NCBI RefSeq assembly: GCF_007860095.1
Contig: NZ_SJPT01000001.1
Span: 634,212 to 698,211 of the forward strand
DNA: 64,000 nt
Source of the DNA: Novipirellula galeiformis
GTDB taxonomy: Bacteria; Planctomycetota; Planctomycetia; Pirellulales; Pirellulaceae
Direction: 5' to 3'
The notes below the pieces were generated by a model. It was given only the letters and a program-made list of their open reading frames with translations, was not told the DNA's origin and made no database searches. Both the position numbers and the translations under genes were made by a program. Below, one piece after another: positions 35,611 to 46,400 of this stretch (within the stretch, counting starts at the first letter, position 1; every line of letters begins with the position of its first letter).

Positions 35611-37782
35611 CTACGGTAAAAAACGAAACTCGTTACAGTTCAGTAGGATCCAACGGAAATCGGCGAATCCGGTCATCGTGTCACTTCCTTCGGCAACGAT
35701 TTGTTTCGCTTCGATTACTTCTTCCGTCGTTGGCAATCGCGTCAGAATCTCGACGTAGGTGTAGCGAACGGCGCGAGTTAAATCTTGATCAGGCCCAACG
35801 AGCATGGGGTAGACCGGTTCAAGCGAACCGACCCGGGCCGCCTCGTGGGTTAATTGTCCATTGAGCATCATCAGGGCCTGACGCATCGAAGCATTCTCAG
35901 GACGGTCTTCGCCGAGATCCACTCGCGAAGGTTGACCGAACAATCGCAAGAAGTGGCCGGCCGGGGCCGGTGTTGCCATTCGATAAGCGGAGCTGAACTG
36001 AGGATTGTCATCAATCGTTCTTTCCACAATCTTGGTCACATATTTCATTCCCAATTTTGGTTTGGGGTTCTCCTTCATTCGCATCGCTTCGATTTCTGCT
36101 CGCGACATTTTCTCCATCGCTTCAATCATCGGTGCGTCTTCTTTGACGGTTAGTAACTCGCCAAAATCCAATTCAATTGCTTTCTCGAGTCCATAGTTTT
36201 CCGCCGAAGCCATCATCGAATCTTGCATCGCGGGGGTTTGATTCATGTCACTATCGCTTGCAATGTCTGGCGCCGCAGTGGATGCTTGCGAACCAGAGTC
36301 CGCTTGCGTGTCGGGGTCAACGGGGACGCGGACGCGTTGTTTGATCACGCGAAGATTTTGGCCCGCCAAATGTTTCGGTTCGCTGAGATGACCCGCCGTG
36401 ACGATGCTATCGTACATCGCCTCGGCCTTCATTCGCCGCATCGGGGTCGCAAGAAAAGCTTTTTCAAGTTGCTCACGCTTCATTTCATCGGCGTCGAGCG
36501 GCACATGGCTCCTGGCATAGGTGTCGCTCGTCACAATTTCATTGACGAGCCAACGAAAGCTAAATCCGCTGGCGACAAATTCCTCGGCCAAGTAGTCCAA
36601 TGTCTCGGGATGCGTCGCAGGATTGTCCTCGCGAAAATCATCGACGGGTTCGACAAAGCCGGTGCCGACGAGATCCTTCCAAACGCGATTGACGAGTAGT
36701 CGAGCGAAAAACCGATTTCGGGGACTGGTGATTTTCTCCGCCAAGGTTTGACGCAATTCACTCGTTTGGAACAGGTCGGCGTTCACATCGATCTTGCGGA
36801 TATCGCGTTTAGCTTCGACGGACACTTTCATCGCGTCACCGAAGTTGCCGTTCAGCCGTCCCTTGGCTTTCGAGTCGGCAGCCGCTAACAGATCGTCGAC
36901 TGAGGGAGCCGAAGTTTCGCTCGCACTTTTAGCAGCCTCTTGTTCCGCACGTAACGTTTCGAAACGCTCAATGAAGCTCAGGTTTTCCGATTCGTCTAAG
37001 AACGGAAACGGAAAACTCGGTGTCATGGGTTGACGTTCGTCGGGGTCCGATTCGTCTTCAGGCGGCCACATCACCCTCATCATTTTGTCTTCGGTGGTGT
37101 AAACCGTTTTCGTAAGGTTGTTTTCACGACGCCGCGTTTTGCCGAAGAAGGCAGCCACCGAATAAAAGTCTTCGCGTGTCCATTTGTCAAAAGGATGGTC
37201 GTGACATTGGGCACAACTAATGCGAATCCCCATGAAGACCTGCGTCGTCGAACTTGCCAACGCCATCGGATCTGCATCATCCCCAAGGATAAATCCAACC
37301 TCGGGAGTGCGTCCTGATTTCCCATTGGTCGCGATCAGTCGCCGGGCCATTTCGTCATAGGGCATATCCGATTGGATCGCATTATGAACAAACGCCAAAA
37401 GTGCGGTGCCTCCTTCTGCGTTGCTGCGAATGCGAAGTAGATCGGCGAAGAATGCGGTCCAGCGATTCGCAAAACCTTGGTCCTGCATGTAACGTTCGAT
37501 CAACTTCGCTCGTCGTTCGGACTCAGGCCATTTCAAATACTCGGCAATTTCTTTGCCCGTGGGAATGCGGCCGGTCAAGTCGAGACTCAGCCGGCGGGCA
37601 AAACCAAGGTCGTCGACGAGTGCAATGGGGTTTTGCTCGACCCCTTTTTCGGCATTCTCTCGTTGCAACGTCGCGTCGAGCTCGGCCGCCAACGCGAAGG
37701 GAGAGGCAGCGAATGGCAGACAGCATCCCAGCAGCAGCAGCGCGAGCCAAAACAGACTCGACGTTTGAGCGATTTTCCGCAT
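35611..37782 (-). CDS. DUF1549/DUF1553 protein with cytochrome-like CxxCH motif
   Basis: This is a 723-residue exported protein (signal LALLLLGCCLPFAASPFALA). DUF1549 in the N-terminal half shows DDLGFARRLSLDLTGRIPTG, WPESERRAKLIERYM and RISCAQCHDHPFDKW near residue 190. The CAQCH motif is the kind that binds haem in c-type cytochromes, though in this family binding is only inferred. DUF1553 follows from residue 330 (SPRNRFFARLLVNRVWKDLV, FVEPVDDFREDNPATH, LDYLAEEFVASGFSFRWLV). The C-terminal part ends near EILTRLPTTEEVIEA. Length is typical. It is the upstream partner of the DUF1501 gene. Confidence 0.9.
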   Translation of the reverse strand: MRKIAQTSSLFWLALLLLGCCLPFAASPFALAAELDATLQRENAEKGVEQNPIALVDDLGFARRLSLDLTGRIPTGKEIAEYLKWPESERRAKLIERYMQDQGFANRWTAFFADLLRIRSNAEGGTALLAFVHNAIQSDMPYDEMARRLIATNGKSGRTPEVGFILGDDADPMALASSTTQVFMGIRISCAQCHDHPFDKWTREDFYSVAAFFGKTRRRENNLTKTVYTTEDKMMRVMWPPEDESDPDERQPMTPSFPFPFLDESENLSFIERFETLRAEQEAAKSASETSAPSVDDLLAAADSKAKGRLNGNFGDAMKVSVEAKRDIRKIDVNADLFQTSELRQTLAEKITSPRNRFFARLLVNRVWKDLVGTGFVEPVDDFREDNPATHPETLDYLAEEFVASGFSFRWLVNEIVTSDTYARSHVPLDADEMKREQLEKAFLATPMRRMKAEAMYDSIVTAGHLSEPKHLAGQNLRVIKQRVRVPVDPDTQADSGSQASTAAPDIASDSDMNQTPAMQDSMMASAENYGLEKAIELDFGELLTVKEDAPMIEAMEKMSRAEIEAMRMKENPKPKLGMKYVTKIVERTIDDNPQFSSAYRMATPAPAGHFLRLFGQPSRVDLGEDRPENASMRQALMMLNGQLTHEAARVGSLEPVYPMLVGPDQDLTRAVRYTYVEILTRLPTTEEVIEAKQIVAEGSDTMTGFADFRWILLNCNEFRFLP

Positions 37783-38256
37783 TCGAAGTGGCTCCGTGAG
37801 GATCGTGGCCTTAAGGCGGGGTGGAGCGGGGGCGTTTCTCCACCTTACGAGGAACCGCTGATCTTAAACGAAGTACCCAATTGGATGAGAAAAGAGATGT
37901 ATATTTTGCCGAAATCGGTCTGCCGCCTACGCTAGGCTTCGTCCGTTCGGGCAATCGACCGTTCTTTTGCATCACGCTCCAGCTAGTGGAGACAGCTGAT
38001 TTAGTACGGCATCACCGCTCCTAAGTTAGCCATTTGGGCTAACGCTGTGAAAGATTTTGAGACGGTAAATTACGGCATTTGCGTTCGGTAGCTACGCTTG
38101 CCAGAGCGTGGAACGTTGGCACGCAAATGCGAATCACCACCTTCTGGCGAAGCTAGCTACGAGAAAATGCTTCACCGCGTTGGCCAAAACGACTAACGAA
38201 ATCAGCAGTCTCCTGTGTGATCGCGTCGTGTCGCTTTGGCATTGCAAAGCCGCCCC
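37783..38256. other. 474-base intergenic region
   Basis: This gap lies between two minus-strand genes, the NtrC-type regulator (downstream end) and the DUF1549/1553 gene. It contains the repeat pair at 38088-38160. No gene, promoter or terminator is evident beyond that. Confidence 0.5.
38088..38160. repeat. Bipartite palindromic repeat, copy 2 (paired arms)
   Basis: GTAGCTACGCTTGCCAGAG plus CGTGG (38088-38111) faces ACCACCTTCTGGCGAAGC plus TAGCTAC (38136-38160). Each arm resembles half of the copy at 56504-56547, in opposite orientation. The arms match each other at about 18 of 24 positions. A second inverted pair, GCATTTGCGT (38075-38084) and ACGCAAATGC (38121-38130), overlaps it. Confidence 0.6.
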
Positions 38257-39690
38257 TTAATTTGCGTATTGCAAACGGGGGTCATCCAAGCCCAATCGCT
38301 TCATCTTCTTGTAAAGCGTCGTGCGATTGATGTCCAATGCGTCGGCGGTCGCGGCTCGATTCCAGCGATGCGAACGGAGCGATTGAAGGATGATTTCTCG
38401 CTCGGGGGCTTCGAGCGCTTCACGCAATGTTTTGCCGTCGAGTTGCCCGATCACATGGTTGATGCGGCTTGTGGGACTGGTCGCAGGGCTGGCAAATGCT
38501 ACGTCGCCGGTTCGCCCGGTGACTTCGGGGGGCAGATCGTCGACCGTCAACAAAGAACCTCGACCCAGCAATACCGCTCGTTCGACGATGTTCTCGAGTT
38601 GTCGGACGTTCCCCGGCCAGCTGTAGTTTTGCAGCGCCGCGATCGCCTCGCGGTCAAAGCCTTCGATCTCTCGGCTGCATGACTCTGCCGCTTCGGTGAG
38701 GAAATGGTCCACTAGCAATGTGACGTCGCCGGGACGTTCCCGTAGCGGCGGTAACACGATGTTGACGACATTAATCCGGTAGTACAAATCTTGGCGGAAG
38801 GAGCCGCTCGTGACTGCGCCGGTGAGATCTTCGTTGGTTGCCAAGATCACGCGGGTGTCGACCGAGTGTGTTTCGTTGCCACCGAGAGGTTCGAATTTGA
38901 ATTCTTGTAAAACTCGCAACAGCTTGACTTGCATCGCCGGCGTTGCCGTCGCGATTTCGTCCAAGAAAAGCGTTCCGCCGTGAGCCATGTCGAACTTGCC
39001 GGGCTTGTCATGGTTGGCCCCAGTGAACGCTCCAGAAACATGGCCGAATAATTCGCTTTCGAGTAGCGTGTCGGGGAGCGCCCCGCAAGCGACCTCGACG
39101 AACGGACCGTTTCGACGTGAGCTGCGAGCGTGGATGGCTCGCGCAATCATACTCTTGCCGGTGCCGTTTTCGCCAGTGATTAAGACGGAGGCACGCGCGT
39201 CCGCGACGCTGTCGATGACATCAAAGACTTTGAGCATGCGGTAGTCGTGACTGAGGATATTTTCCATCCCCCTGCGGCGATCCAACTGCAAACGCAGCGT
39301 TTCGTTTTCATGGGCAATCTTTCGCTGCTCGACAGCACGCTCAATCGCCAACGTCAATTCGTCGTCGATCAACGGTTTGGTCAATAGATCAAACGCGCCC
39401 GCGCGAACCGCTTGGACGGCAGTGTCGGGAGTCGCATAGCCGGTGATCACCAGCACCGATGTCTCAGGATGTTGTTGTTTGGTGTACCCGATCAAATCAA
39501 AGCCGTCTTCGTCGCCCAGGCGAAGGTCGGTGATGACCAAGTCGAACTTTTGTTTCTTCAACGCCGCTTTCGCAGACCCAAGTGTCCAAGCGGTCTCGAC
39601 ATCATGAGACATTTCACGCAACCACTGAGCCATGGAGTCGGCCAAGTGTTGATCGTCGTCGACCAGAAGGATCGATGCTGGTGCGCTCAT
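38257..39690 (-). CDS. NtrC-family response regulator (sigma-54 activator)
   Basis: This is a 477-residue regulator with three domains. The receiver domain (residues 1-120) has the phosphoacceptor D55 in LVITDLRLGD and upstream acidic residues in LVDDDQH. The AAA+ domain (about 145-370) has Walker A ITGENGTGKSMIARAIH, the sigma-54 contact loop SGAFTGANHDKPG, Walker B GGTLFLDEIATATPAMQ, and ILATNEDLTG. A Fis-type helix-turn-helix lies at the C-terminus (HRWNRAATADALDINRTTLY). The family drives sigma-54 promoters after phosphorylation by a kinase. No kinase gene is adjacent. It is divergent from the LuxR-type regulator. Its target is unknown. Confidence 0.95.
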   Translation of the reverse strand: MSAPASILLVDDDQHLADSMAQWLREMSHDVETAWTLGSAKAALKKQKFDLVITDLRLGDEDGFDLIGYTKQQHPETSVLVITGYATPDTAVQAVRAGAFDLLTKPLIDDELTLAIERAVEQRKIAHENETLRLQLDRRRGMENILSHDYRMLKVFDVIDSVADARASVLITGENGTGKSMIARAIHARSSRRNGPFVEVACGALPDTLLESELFGHVSGAFTGANHDKPGKFDMAHGGTLFLDEIATATPAMQVKLLRVLQEFKFEPLGGNETHSVDTRVILATNEDLTGAVTSGSFRQDLYYRINVVNIVLPPLRERPGDVTLLVDHFLTEAAESCSREIEGFDREAIAALQNYSWPGNVRQLENIVERAVLLGRGSLLTVDDLPPEVTGRTGDVAFASPATSPTSRINHVIGQLDGKTLREALEAPEREIILQSLRSHRWNRAATADALDINRTTLYKKMKRLGLDDPRLQYAN

Positions 39691-40035
39691 GAGTATTTCG
39701 TAGATCGAAAGGCGTTTGATGGGGGAACGATATGGTGGTGCCTGAGGGTACTAACGTAGGGGGGACACAAGGTTTGCGAAAATTCACCCCGGTTCCGAAC
39801 ACCAGAGATATCTAGGTCGCCATTGGGAACTAGTCAAATGATTCAAGCGTCTTACTGTAAACAGAATGCCCCTTTGCTGGGCGGGTTGGTCGCCTCCTGA
39901 TTTACTGCAAGTGCTTTGTTAACAATACTTTAGGTGTTAATGTGGGCTAGCACTGGTTTTGCAAACAGTGAACAATCGTCAACACTACATGGTTTACAGC
40001 AGGTTCACGATTTATTGCCCGTTTTGGAAACGCGA
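39691..40035. other. 345-base divergent intergenic region
   Basis: Divergent promoters for the NtrC-type and LuxR-type regulators must lie in this gap. I see no repeat, terminator or convincing sigma-54 site. The open frame of the LuxR-type gene continues upstream to 39934, but the receiver domain starts at 40036. Confidence 0.4.
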
Positions 40036-40677
40036 ATGTCCCAAAAATTACTGGTTGTCGACGATCACGAGGCGGTGCGCTGTGGTTTGGAGTACCTGTT
40101 TAACGGGGAATCCACGAGTTTCGACGTGAGCACCAGCATTTCAGTGGACGCCTTTGAACTGCTTTCTCAACAGTCATTTGCGGCGGTGATTATCGATATC
40201 CGAATGCCCGAGATGGACGGGCTCGAACTGCTTGAGAAAATTCGTCAATCCGAATCGGATGTGCCGGTTGTCGTGCTTAGTGGCTACGATAACCCGACCT
40301 ATATCGCCCGCGCGGCGGCCTTGGGCGCTAATGATTACGTTTTAAAGAATACCGAGCGTCAGGGGGTGATTGACGCGGTGTTACGCGCCATCCACTCTCA
40401 GGGGGCCGTTCCGGAAGGACGGTTTCACCAGATTCGTGAAAAGATGCTCAATCAAGTCGATCTGACACAGTTCGCTTGTGATTGGCCGCTGACCAACCGC
40501 GAGTCCCAGGTGCTGCTGCACATCGCGTTGGGGCTCAGCAATAAAGAGATTGCCAAGTCGTTGATGATCAGTGTCGAGACCGTGAAGGAGCACGTTCAAA
40601 ACATTTTGCGAAAACTTGGTGCCAACGATCGAACCGACGCTGCTGTGAAAGCGGTTCGAGTCGGGTTCATCGACTAA
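40036..40677 (+). CDS. NarL/LuxR-family response regulator
   Basis: This is a 213-residue two-domain regulator. The receiver begins MSQKLLVVDDHEAVRCGLEY with phosphoacceptor D54 in VIIDIRMPEMDG, and has the switch residues in VVLSGYDNP and DYVLKNTE. The C-terminal LuxR helix-turn-helix is LTNRESQVLLHIALGLSNKE, then IAKSLMISVETVKEHVQNIL. The ATG at 40036 is chosen because it sits right before the receiver beta strand. There is no clear ribosome site (GGAAACG upstream). An in-frame ATG at 39934 would add 34 residues of unlikely content. No cognate kinase is nearby. Confidence 0.93.
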   Translation: MSQKLLVVDDHEAVRCGLEYLFNGESTSFDVSTSISVDAFELLSQQSFAAVIIDIRMPEMDGLELLEKIRQSESDVPVVVLSGYDNPTYIARAAALGANDYVLKNTERQGVIDAVLRAIHSQGAVPEGRFHQIREKMLNQVDLTQFACDWPLTNRESQVLLHIALGLSNKEIAKSLMISVETVKEHVQNILRKLGANDRTDAAVKAVRVGFID

Positions 40678-40776
40678 CGCGGAAACGGGAACCGGTTTTC
40701 CTGCTCGCCATCGCCGCTATTAACGGCACAGCGGTCCCGGCGCTTGAACGCTCGCTGACAACGCCGCGCGGTCTCA

Positions 40777-41637
40777 CTATTTGATCGCGACGATGTAACA
40801 GATCCAGCTTGGATCGCTCGAGGCGTTTTCAGAGCGTTCCCAGCTCGATTCCTCGCTGTCATCTTCGATTTCCCAATAGACGTGATTTTCGCTGAAGCCG
40901 GCTTCGACGAGCATCTCACGGACTTCGGGGATCGTCCAGAATCGCCAATGGTACTCGAACGCTCGCTTGAGCTTGCTGCCATCCTTGAACTTAAAGCTGA
41001 TGTAAAAGCTCGCGTCCGCGTTGATGGGATTAAACGAAGCTTGTTTCCATTCGTAGCGAAATCCTTTGCGGCCTTTCTTGATGACACGTTTGTCGACTTG
41101 TCCTTCCGTGTAGCAATCGCCGCCGCCCATCATGTCCATCACCATCACTCCCTCGCTCTTCAAGTTCGCGCGTGCGGTTTTGAAGTAGGCGATGACTTCG
41201 GCCCGCGTCTTGAATAGCCAGAAGGAAAAGTTTTGCGCCGCGAGCACGTCGACTTGGGGGCGGTTGCGTTTCCGCACATCTTGCTCGATCAACTTCACGC
41301 GGCTTTGCTCCGCTGGGTCGAGTGACGCAAGATTATGTTCGCGTCCCCAGGCAAGTGTTTCGCTACAGAGGTCTACCCCGACCGCGGTTCGCTTGGGATC
41401 GGATTGAACCCAGTGGCAACAGACCGCAAACGTGCCGCAAAAGTCTTCACGCAGTGTGTAGGGCTTCTTGCCATAGGCGTCGCGATAAGCGTGTTCGAAG
41501 AACTCGACTTCGTGCTCAGGGGTTTGCACTGATTTTTGGTAGCAGTCGAACTTGTCCGCGGTTTCGGCCAAGGTGGGCTTGGCGTTTGTTGCAGACGACT
41601 TTTTGGGGGCCGCGTTATTCGTTTTCGATTTTCCCAT
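40777..41637 (-). CDS. Class I SAM-dependent methyltransferase
   Basis: This is a 286-residue protein with a Lys/Ala-rich N-terminal tail (GKSKTNNAAPKKSSATNAKP) and a Rossmann methyltransferase core. The first strand and SAM loop are AVCCHWVQSDPKRTAVGVDL, with Asp following, and NFSFWLFKTRAEVIAYFKTA and GGGDCYTEGQVDK come later. The C-terminal segment RFWTIPEVREMLVEAGFSEN is typical of this fold. The substrate is unknown. It ends about 100 bases from the convergent LuxR-type regulator. Confidence 0.82.
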   Translation of the reverse strand: MGKSKTNNAAPKKSSATNAKPTLAETADKFDCYQKSVQTPEHEVEFFEHAYRDAYGKKPYTLREDFCGTFAVCCHWVQSDPKRTAVGVDLCSETLAWGREHNLASLDPAEQSRVKLIEQDVRKRNRPQVDVLAAQNFSFWLFKTRAEVIAYFKTARANLKSEGVMVMDMMGGGDCYTEGQVDKRVIKKGRKGFRYEWKQASFNPINADASFYISFKFKDGSKLKRAFEYHWRFWTIPEVREMLVEAGFSENHVYWEIEDDSEESSWERSENASSDPSWICYIVAIK

Positions 41638-41837
41638 GAGGGGGGATCAAATTCATTGGGGGCGAAAGGGGTTTAGAGCGTTCAGAGTAAACCACGCCTG
41701 ATCACAATGAAACGGGCACTTGCGCAGAATTCGCCGTTCCTACGGCTTGTGGCGTTGCAACGGTGCTCAAGACCCTTGCTCGTGTACGCGACAAGCCGTT
41801 GGCGAATGACGAGCTTGGTGAGAGCCCGTGAGCGTGC

Positions 41838-43340
41838 TTAACTGACTTCCATGGATGTACCCATGGTGGTACCGGGGGCCGGTAACTCGCTCGAACCTTC
41901 TAGGTAGATGTCGATCGCACGCGCGGCACCCCGCCCTTCATTGATCGCCCAGACCACCAAGCTTTGCCCGCGACGACAATCTCCAGCAGCAAAAACTCCT
42001 TCGATGCTGGTGGCAAACTTGCCATGCGTCGCTTGGAAATTGCTGCGTGGGTCGACTTCGACTCCAAGCGATTTGGCGATGTATTGCTCCGGTCCCAAGA
42101 AGCCCATTGCCAGCAGGATCAATTGTGCTGGCCATTCCTTTTCGCTGCCTTCGACCTCGGCCATCTTCCAACCGCCATCGTCCCCTTTGGTCCAAGCCAC
42201 TTGAACGGTCTTGATGCCACGTAAGTTACCGGCATCATCGAGCAAAAATTCCTTGCTGAGGATTTCGTACTCGCGAGGGTCACGCCCGAACTTGGCGGAG
42301 CATTCTTCATGGCCATAGTCGACACGGAAGACGCGCGGCCATTCGGGCCATGGGTTGTCCGGAGCGCGGTCCTCCGGAGGTTGCGGCAATAATTCAAAGT
42401 TCACCAAGCTACGGCAACCGTGTCGGAGACTCGTTCCGATACAGTCGGTGCCGGTGTCTCCACCGCCAATCACGATGACATCTTTGCCTTCGGCGTTGAT
42501 AAACGAATCGCCAAGCGAATCGCCGTGAACCTTGTGCTTGGTGTTGGCCGTCAAGAATTCCATGGCGAAGTGAACGCCGCTCGCATCGCGATTGGCAATC
42601 GGCAAATCGCGTGGCTTGGTTGCACCACACGCCAACAGCAAGGCGTCGAAATCGTTGGTCAACTCTTTCGGGTCGATATCCTCTCCGACGTTCACGCCGG
42701 TAACAAACTCGATCCCCTCGGCGGTCATCTTGTCGATTCGACGCTGGATGACCTCCTTCGATAGCTTCATGTTGGGGATTCCGTATTGCAGCAGTCCGCC
42801 AACGCGGTCGGCACGCTCGTAGACCGTGACGAGATGGCCCGCTTGGTTCAACTGGTCTGCCGCGGTCAAGCCAGCAGGCCCGCTACCGACGATGGCCACC
42901 TTTTTACCCGTCCGCGACTTGGGCGGGGTGGGGCGAATCCAGCCTTTGCTCCAAGCGTGATCGACGACCGCGTTTTCGATGTTTTTGATCGTGACCGGAG
43001 GATTGGTGATCCCCAGCACACAGGCGCCTTCACACGGAGCCGGACAGACACGCCCGGTGAACTCCGGAAAGTTGTTGGTCTTGTGCAGCCGCTCGTTCGC
43101 ATCTTTCCAGCGGTCGTTGTAGACCAAGTCATTCCACTCAGGAATCAAGTTGTCGATCGGACAACCGGTGGTGGATTGACAAAACGGCACGCCGCAATCC
43201 ATACACCTCGCACCCTGTTCTTGCAGTTGTTCGGTCTCAGGATCGGTGTAGATTTCGTCGTAGTCGCCCAGGCGTACCACGGGCAAACGCCAGGCCACTT
43301 TTTTGCGATCAAACTCTTTGAATCCAGTTGGCTTTCCCAT
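41838..43340 (-). CDS. gltD: Glutamate synthase small subunit
   Basis: This is a 500-residue GltD. It takes electrons from NADPH through FAD and iron-sulphur clusters to the large subunit, to make two glutamates from glutamine and 2-oxoglutarate. The N-terminal cluster cysteines are in [19 protein letters not shown] and later [12 protein letters not shown]. The FAD-binding loop is [19 protein letters not shown] and the NADPH loop [18 protein letters not shown]. The C-terminal FAD segment is [19 protein letters not shown]. The ATG at 43340 ([14 protein letters not shown]) is preferred over a start 29 codons upstream. It lies 117 bases downstream of gltB. Confidence 0.97.
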   Translation of the reverse strand: MGKPTGFKEFDRKKVAWRLPVVRLGDYDEIYTDPETEQLQEQGARCMDCGVPFCQSTTGCPIDNLIPEWNDLVYNDRWKDANERLHKTNNFPEFTGRVCPAPCEGACVLGITNPPVTIKNIENAVVDHAWSKGWIRPTPPKSRTGKKVAIVGSGPAGLTAADQLNQAGHLVTVYERADRVGGLLQYGIPNMKLSKEVIQRRIDKMTAEGIEFVTGVNVGEDIDPKELTNDFDALLLACGATKPRDLPIANRDASGVHFAMEFLTANTKHKVHGDSLGDSFINAEGKDVIVIGGGDTGTDCIGTSLRHGCRSLVNFELLPQPPEDRAPDNPWPEWPRVFRVDYGHEECSAKFGRDPREYEILSKEFLLDDAGNLRGIKTVQVAWTKGDDGGWKMAEVEGSEKEWPAQLILLAMGFLGPEQYIAKSLGVEVDPRSNFQATHGKFATSIEGVFAAGDCRRGQSLVVWAINEGRGAARAIDIYLEGSSELPAPGTTMGTSMEVS

Positions 43341-43457
43341 CGCGATGTCTCGTTCTTGTCTTGGTTTGGTTGTTCGGTAAAGCGGGGCTGCAAAATTCAG
43401 CGGCCCCGGTGGGAGTCCTGCGGCCATGGGGATGGCCGCAGGAAAAGGGTCAGCGGG

Positions 43458-46400
43458 TTACGAGGCGGCAGCGGCCGTTTGAGCCTGCATTTCCTTCAAG
43501 ACCCGTTTGTAGTCTCGTGGCATCACCTTGACGCACTGGTTTAAGAACGTCGGCCAATCGTCCAACGCTCGCTTCGCAGCCGCACTTTGCGTGTGGTCAT
43601 AGTGCAATTGAATCAAGGCCTTGACCTCGGCTTGTTCCTGGTCGCCTTCGATCGACTCAAGTTCCACCGTTGCTAGGTTGCAGTTCAAATTGAAGTCGCC
43701 CTTCTTGTCCCAAACGTAGGCGATCCCACCGGACATCCCGGCAGCAAAGTTGCGCCCCGTGGTCCCAAGCACGACCACGCGTCCACCGGTCATGTATTCA
43801 CACCCGTGGTCGCCGACGCCTTCGACCACCGTGTTGGCGCCGCTATTGCGGACCGCAAAACGCTCGGCCGCTCGGCCGCGTAAAAACGCTTCGCCACCGG
43901 TCGCCCCGTACAAGCAAACGTTACCCACTAGGATGTTGTCCTCGGCGGTGAAGCTGCTTTGCTTCGGCGGATAAACCACGATTCGGCCACCGGAGAGTCC
44001 CTTGCCGACGTAATCGTTTGCGTCGCCTTCGAGCTCGATCGTGATCCCGTGCGACAGGAACGCGCCGAGACTTTGTCCAGCCGAACCCTTGAGCGACAGG
44101 TGGATCGTGTCATCGGGCAGCCCCGCTTGGCCATATCGCTTGGCGACTTCGTTGCTGAGGATCGTGCCGACGGTGCGATTGATGTTGATGATCGGTGATT
44201 CGATCTTGACCTTCGTGCCGTTCTCAATCGCGGGCATCGCCGCTTCGAGTAACACCATCATGTCAAGCGACTTTTCCAGTCCATGATCTTGAGCACGGGT
44301 GCAGCGGACATCGACATTCGCATGCGGCTTGTTTGCCGGTTGCAAAATTGGCGTCAAATCGAGACCGTCCATCTTCCAGTGACGGATCGCTTCTTCGGTT
44401 TTCAGACAATCGGTGCGTCCGACCATTTCGTCGATCGTACGGAAGCCAAGCTTTGCCATGATCCGTCGAGCTTCCTCGGCGACCATGAACAAGTAGTTCA
44501 CGACATGCTCTGGCTTGCCCGTGAACTTGGCTCGCAGTTCAGGATCCTGAGTCGCGATCCCAACCGGGCAAGTGTTCAAGTGGCACTTACGCATCATGAT
44601 GCATCCCAGTGTGATCAACGGCGCGGTCGCGAAACCGAACTCTTCGGCCCCCAACAATGCCGCGATTACCACATCACGGCCTGTCTTTAGACCGCCATCG
44701 GTTTGCAAGACCACGCGACTTCGCAAGTCATTGAGCACCAAGACTTGATGAGTTTCGGCGATCCCCAATTCCCACGGCAAACCGGCATGTTTGATACTCG
44801 TCAATGGTGAAGCGCCCGTGCCTCCGGTGTCGCCAGCGATCAAAATGTGATCGGCGTGTGCCTTGGCAACTCCGGATGCAATCACTCCGACGCCCACTTC
44901 GCTGACGAGCTTGACGCTAATGCGAGCGGCTCGGTTGGCGTTCTTCAGATCGTGGATCAGTTGAGCCAAATCCTCGATCGAGTAAATGTCATGGTGAGGC
45001 GGCGGGCTGATCAAACCCACCCCAGGCGTGCTGTAACGAATCCGAGCGATGTTCTTATCGACCTTCTTGCCGGGCAACTCGCCCCCTTCGCCAGGCTTGG
45101 CACCTTGCGAAATCTTGATTTGAAGCTCGTCGGCGTTCGTCAAATATTCGATCGTGACGCCAAAGCGTCCCGAGGCGATTTGCTTGATCGCCGAACGCTT
45201 CGAATCGCCATTGTCCATCGTGGTGAAGCGAACCGGGTCTTCACCGCCTTCCCCAGTATTGCTTTTCCCACCGAGGCGGTTCATCGCGACCGCTAGCGTT
45301 TCATGCGATTCGGCACTGATGCTGCCAAAACTCATCGCTCCAGTGCAAAAGCGTTTAACGATTTCACTTGCCGGTTGCACTTCATCTAAGGGGATCGCTT
45401 CACCGGCGACTCCTTCTTGGAATCCCAGCAAGCCACGCAGGGCGCATCGATTGCGATTGTCTTCGTTGACCCCGTGAGCAAATTTCCAATACGCATCTTC
45501 GTTATTGGTTCGTGCCGCGACCTGTAGCGATGCGATCGACTGAGGATTCCAGGCGTGTTTTTCCCCTTCGGCGCGCCAATGGTACTCGCCCATGTTGGGC
45601 AATTGCGGCAGAGGTTTGGCATTGCGTTCAGGGTAGCCGAGGTGATGACGTCGCATCGTTTCTTCGCCCAAAATGTCGAACGAGACTCCTTGGATACGGC
45701 TGGCCGTTCCCACGAAGCAGGTTGCAATGATCTCGTCCTTCAAGCCGAGCGCTTCGAAGATCTGGGCCCCTTTGTAGCTCTGCAGTGTGCTGATCCCCAT
45801 TTTCGCCATCACCTTGAGCATGCCCTTGGCGACCCCCTTGCGATAAGCTGCGACAATCTTGTCGTCGTCTAGCGTGGGGTCCATGAAGCCATCGCGGCGG
45901 GCTTGCCAAAGGGCCTCGAACGCCAAGTAAGGATTGATGGCATCGGCACCGTAGCCGATCAGCAAACAATGGTGATGCACTTCGCGAGCTTCACCGGTTT
46001 CCAGCACCAATCCAATTCGAGTTCGTTTGGCTTGCTTGACCAAGTGATGATGCACGGCACCGACCGCCAACAGGGCGCTGACCGGCACGCGGTCATGGCT
46101 GACTGCGCGATCACTCAGCACGACGAGTTGAATTCCTTGGTCCGCCGCCGCTTCGGCTTCTTGAGCGATTCGCGCGAGCGTCGCTTGCAAACCCGCTTTG
46201 CCTTCGCTGCGGTCAAACGTGATGTCGATCACGCGACTATGCCAGCCTTCGTGATCGATGTGTTTGATCGCCGCGATTTCTTCGTTCGTCAAAATCGGAT
46301 GCTCGACAAGCAAGCGATGGCAATGCTCGGGACTCGCATCAAGCAGGTTTTGTTCCGGCCCGATATAGCACTCCAACGACATGATCACTTCTTCGCGGAT

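Noticed and set aside
38117-38132. Possible sigma-54 site starting TGGCACG
   Set aside because: The second half should be TTGC after four bases, but TGCG is found. It also lies inside the repeat region, downstream of the NtrC-type gene.
40681-40702. Weak stem between the LuxR-type gene and the methyltransferase gene
   Set aside because: GGAAAC and GTTTTCC pair with a bulge and there is no T-run. The evidence is too weak to call a terminator.
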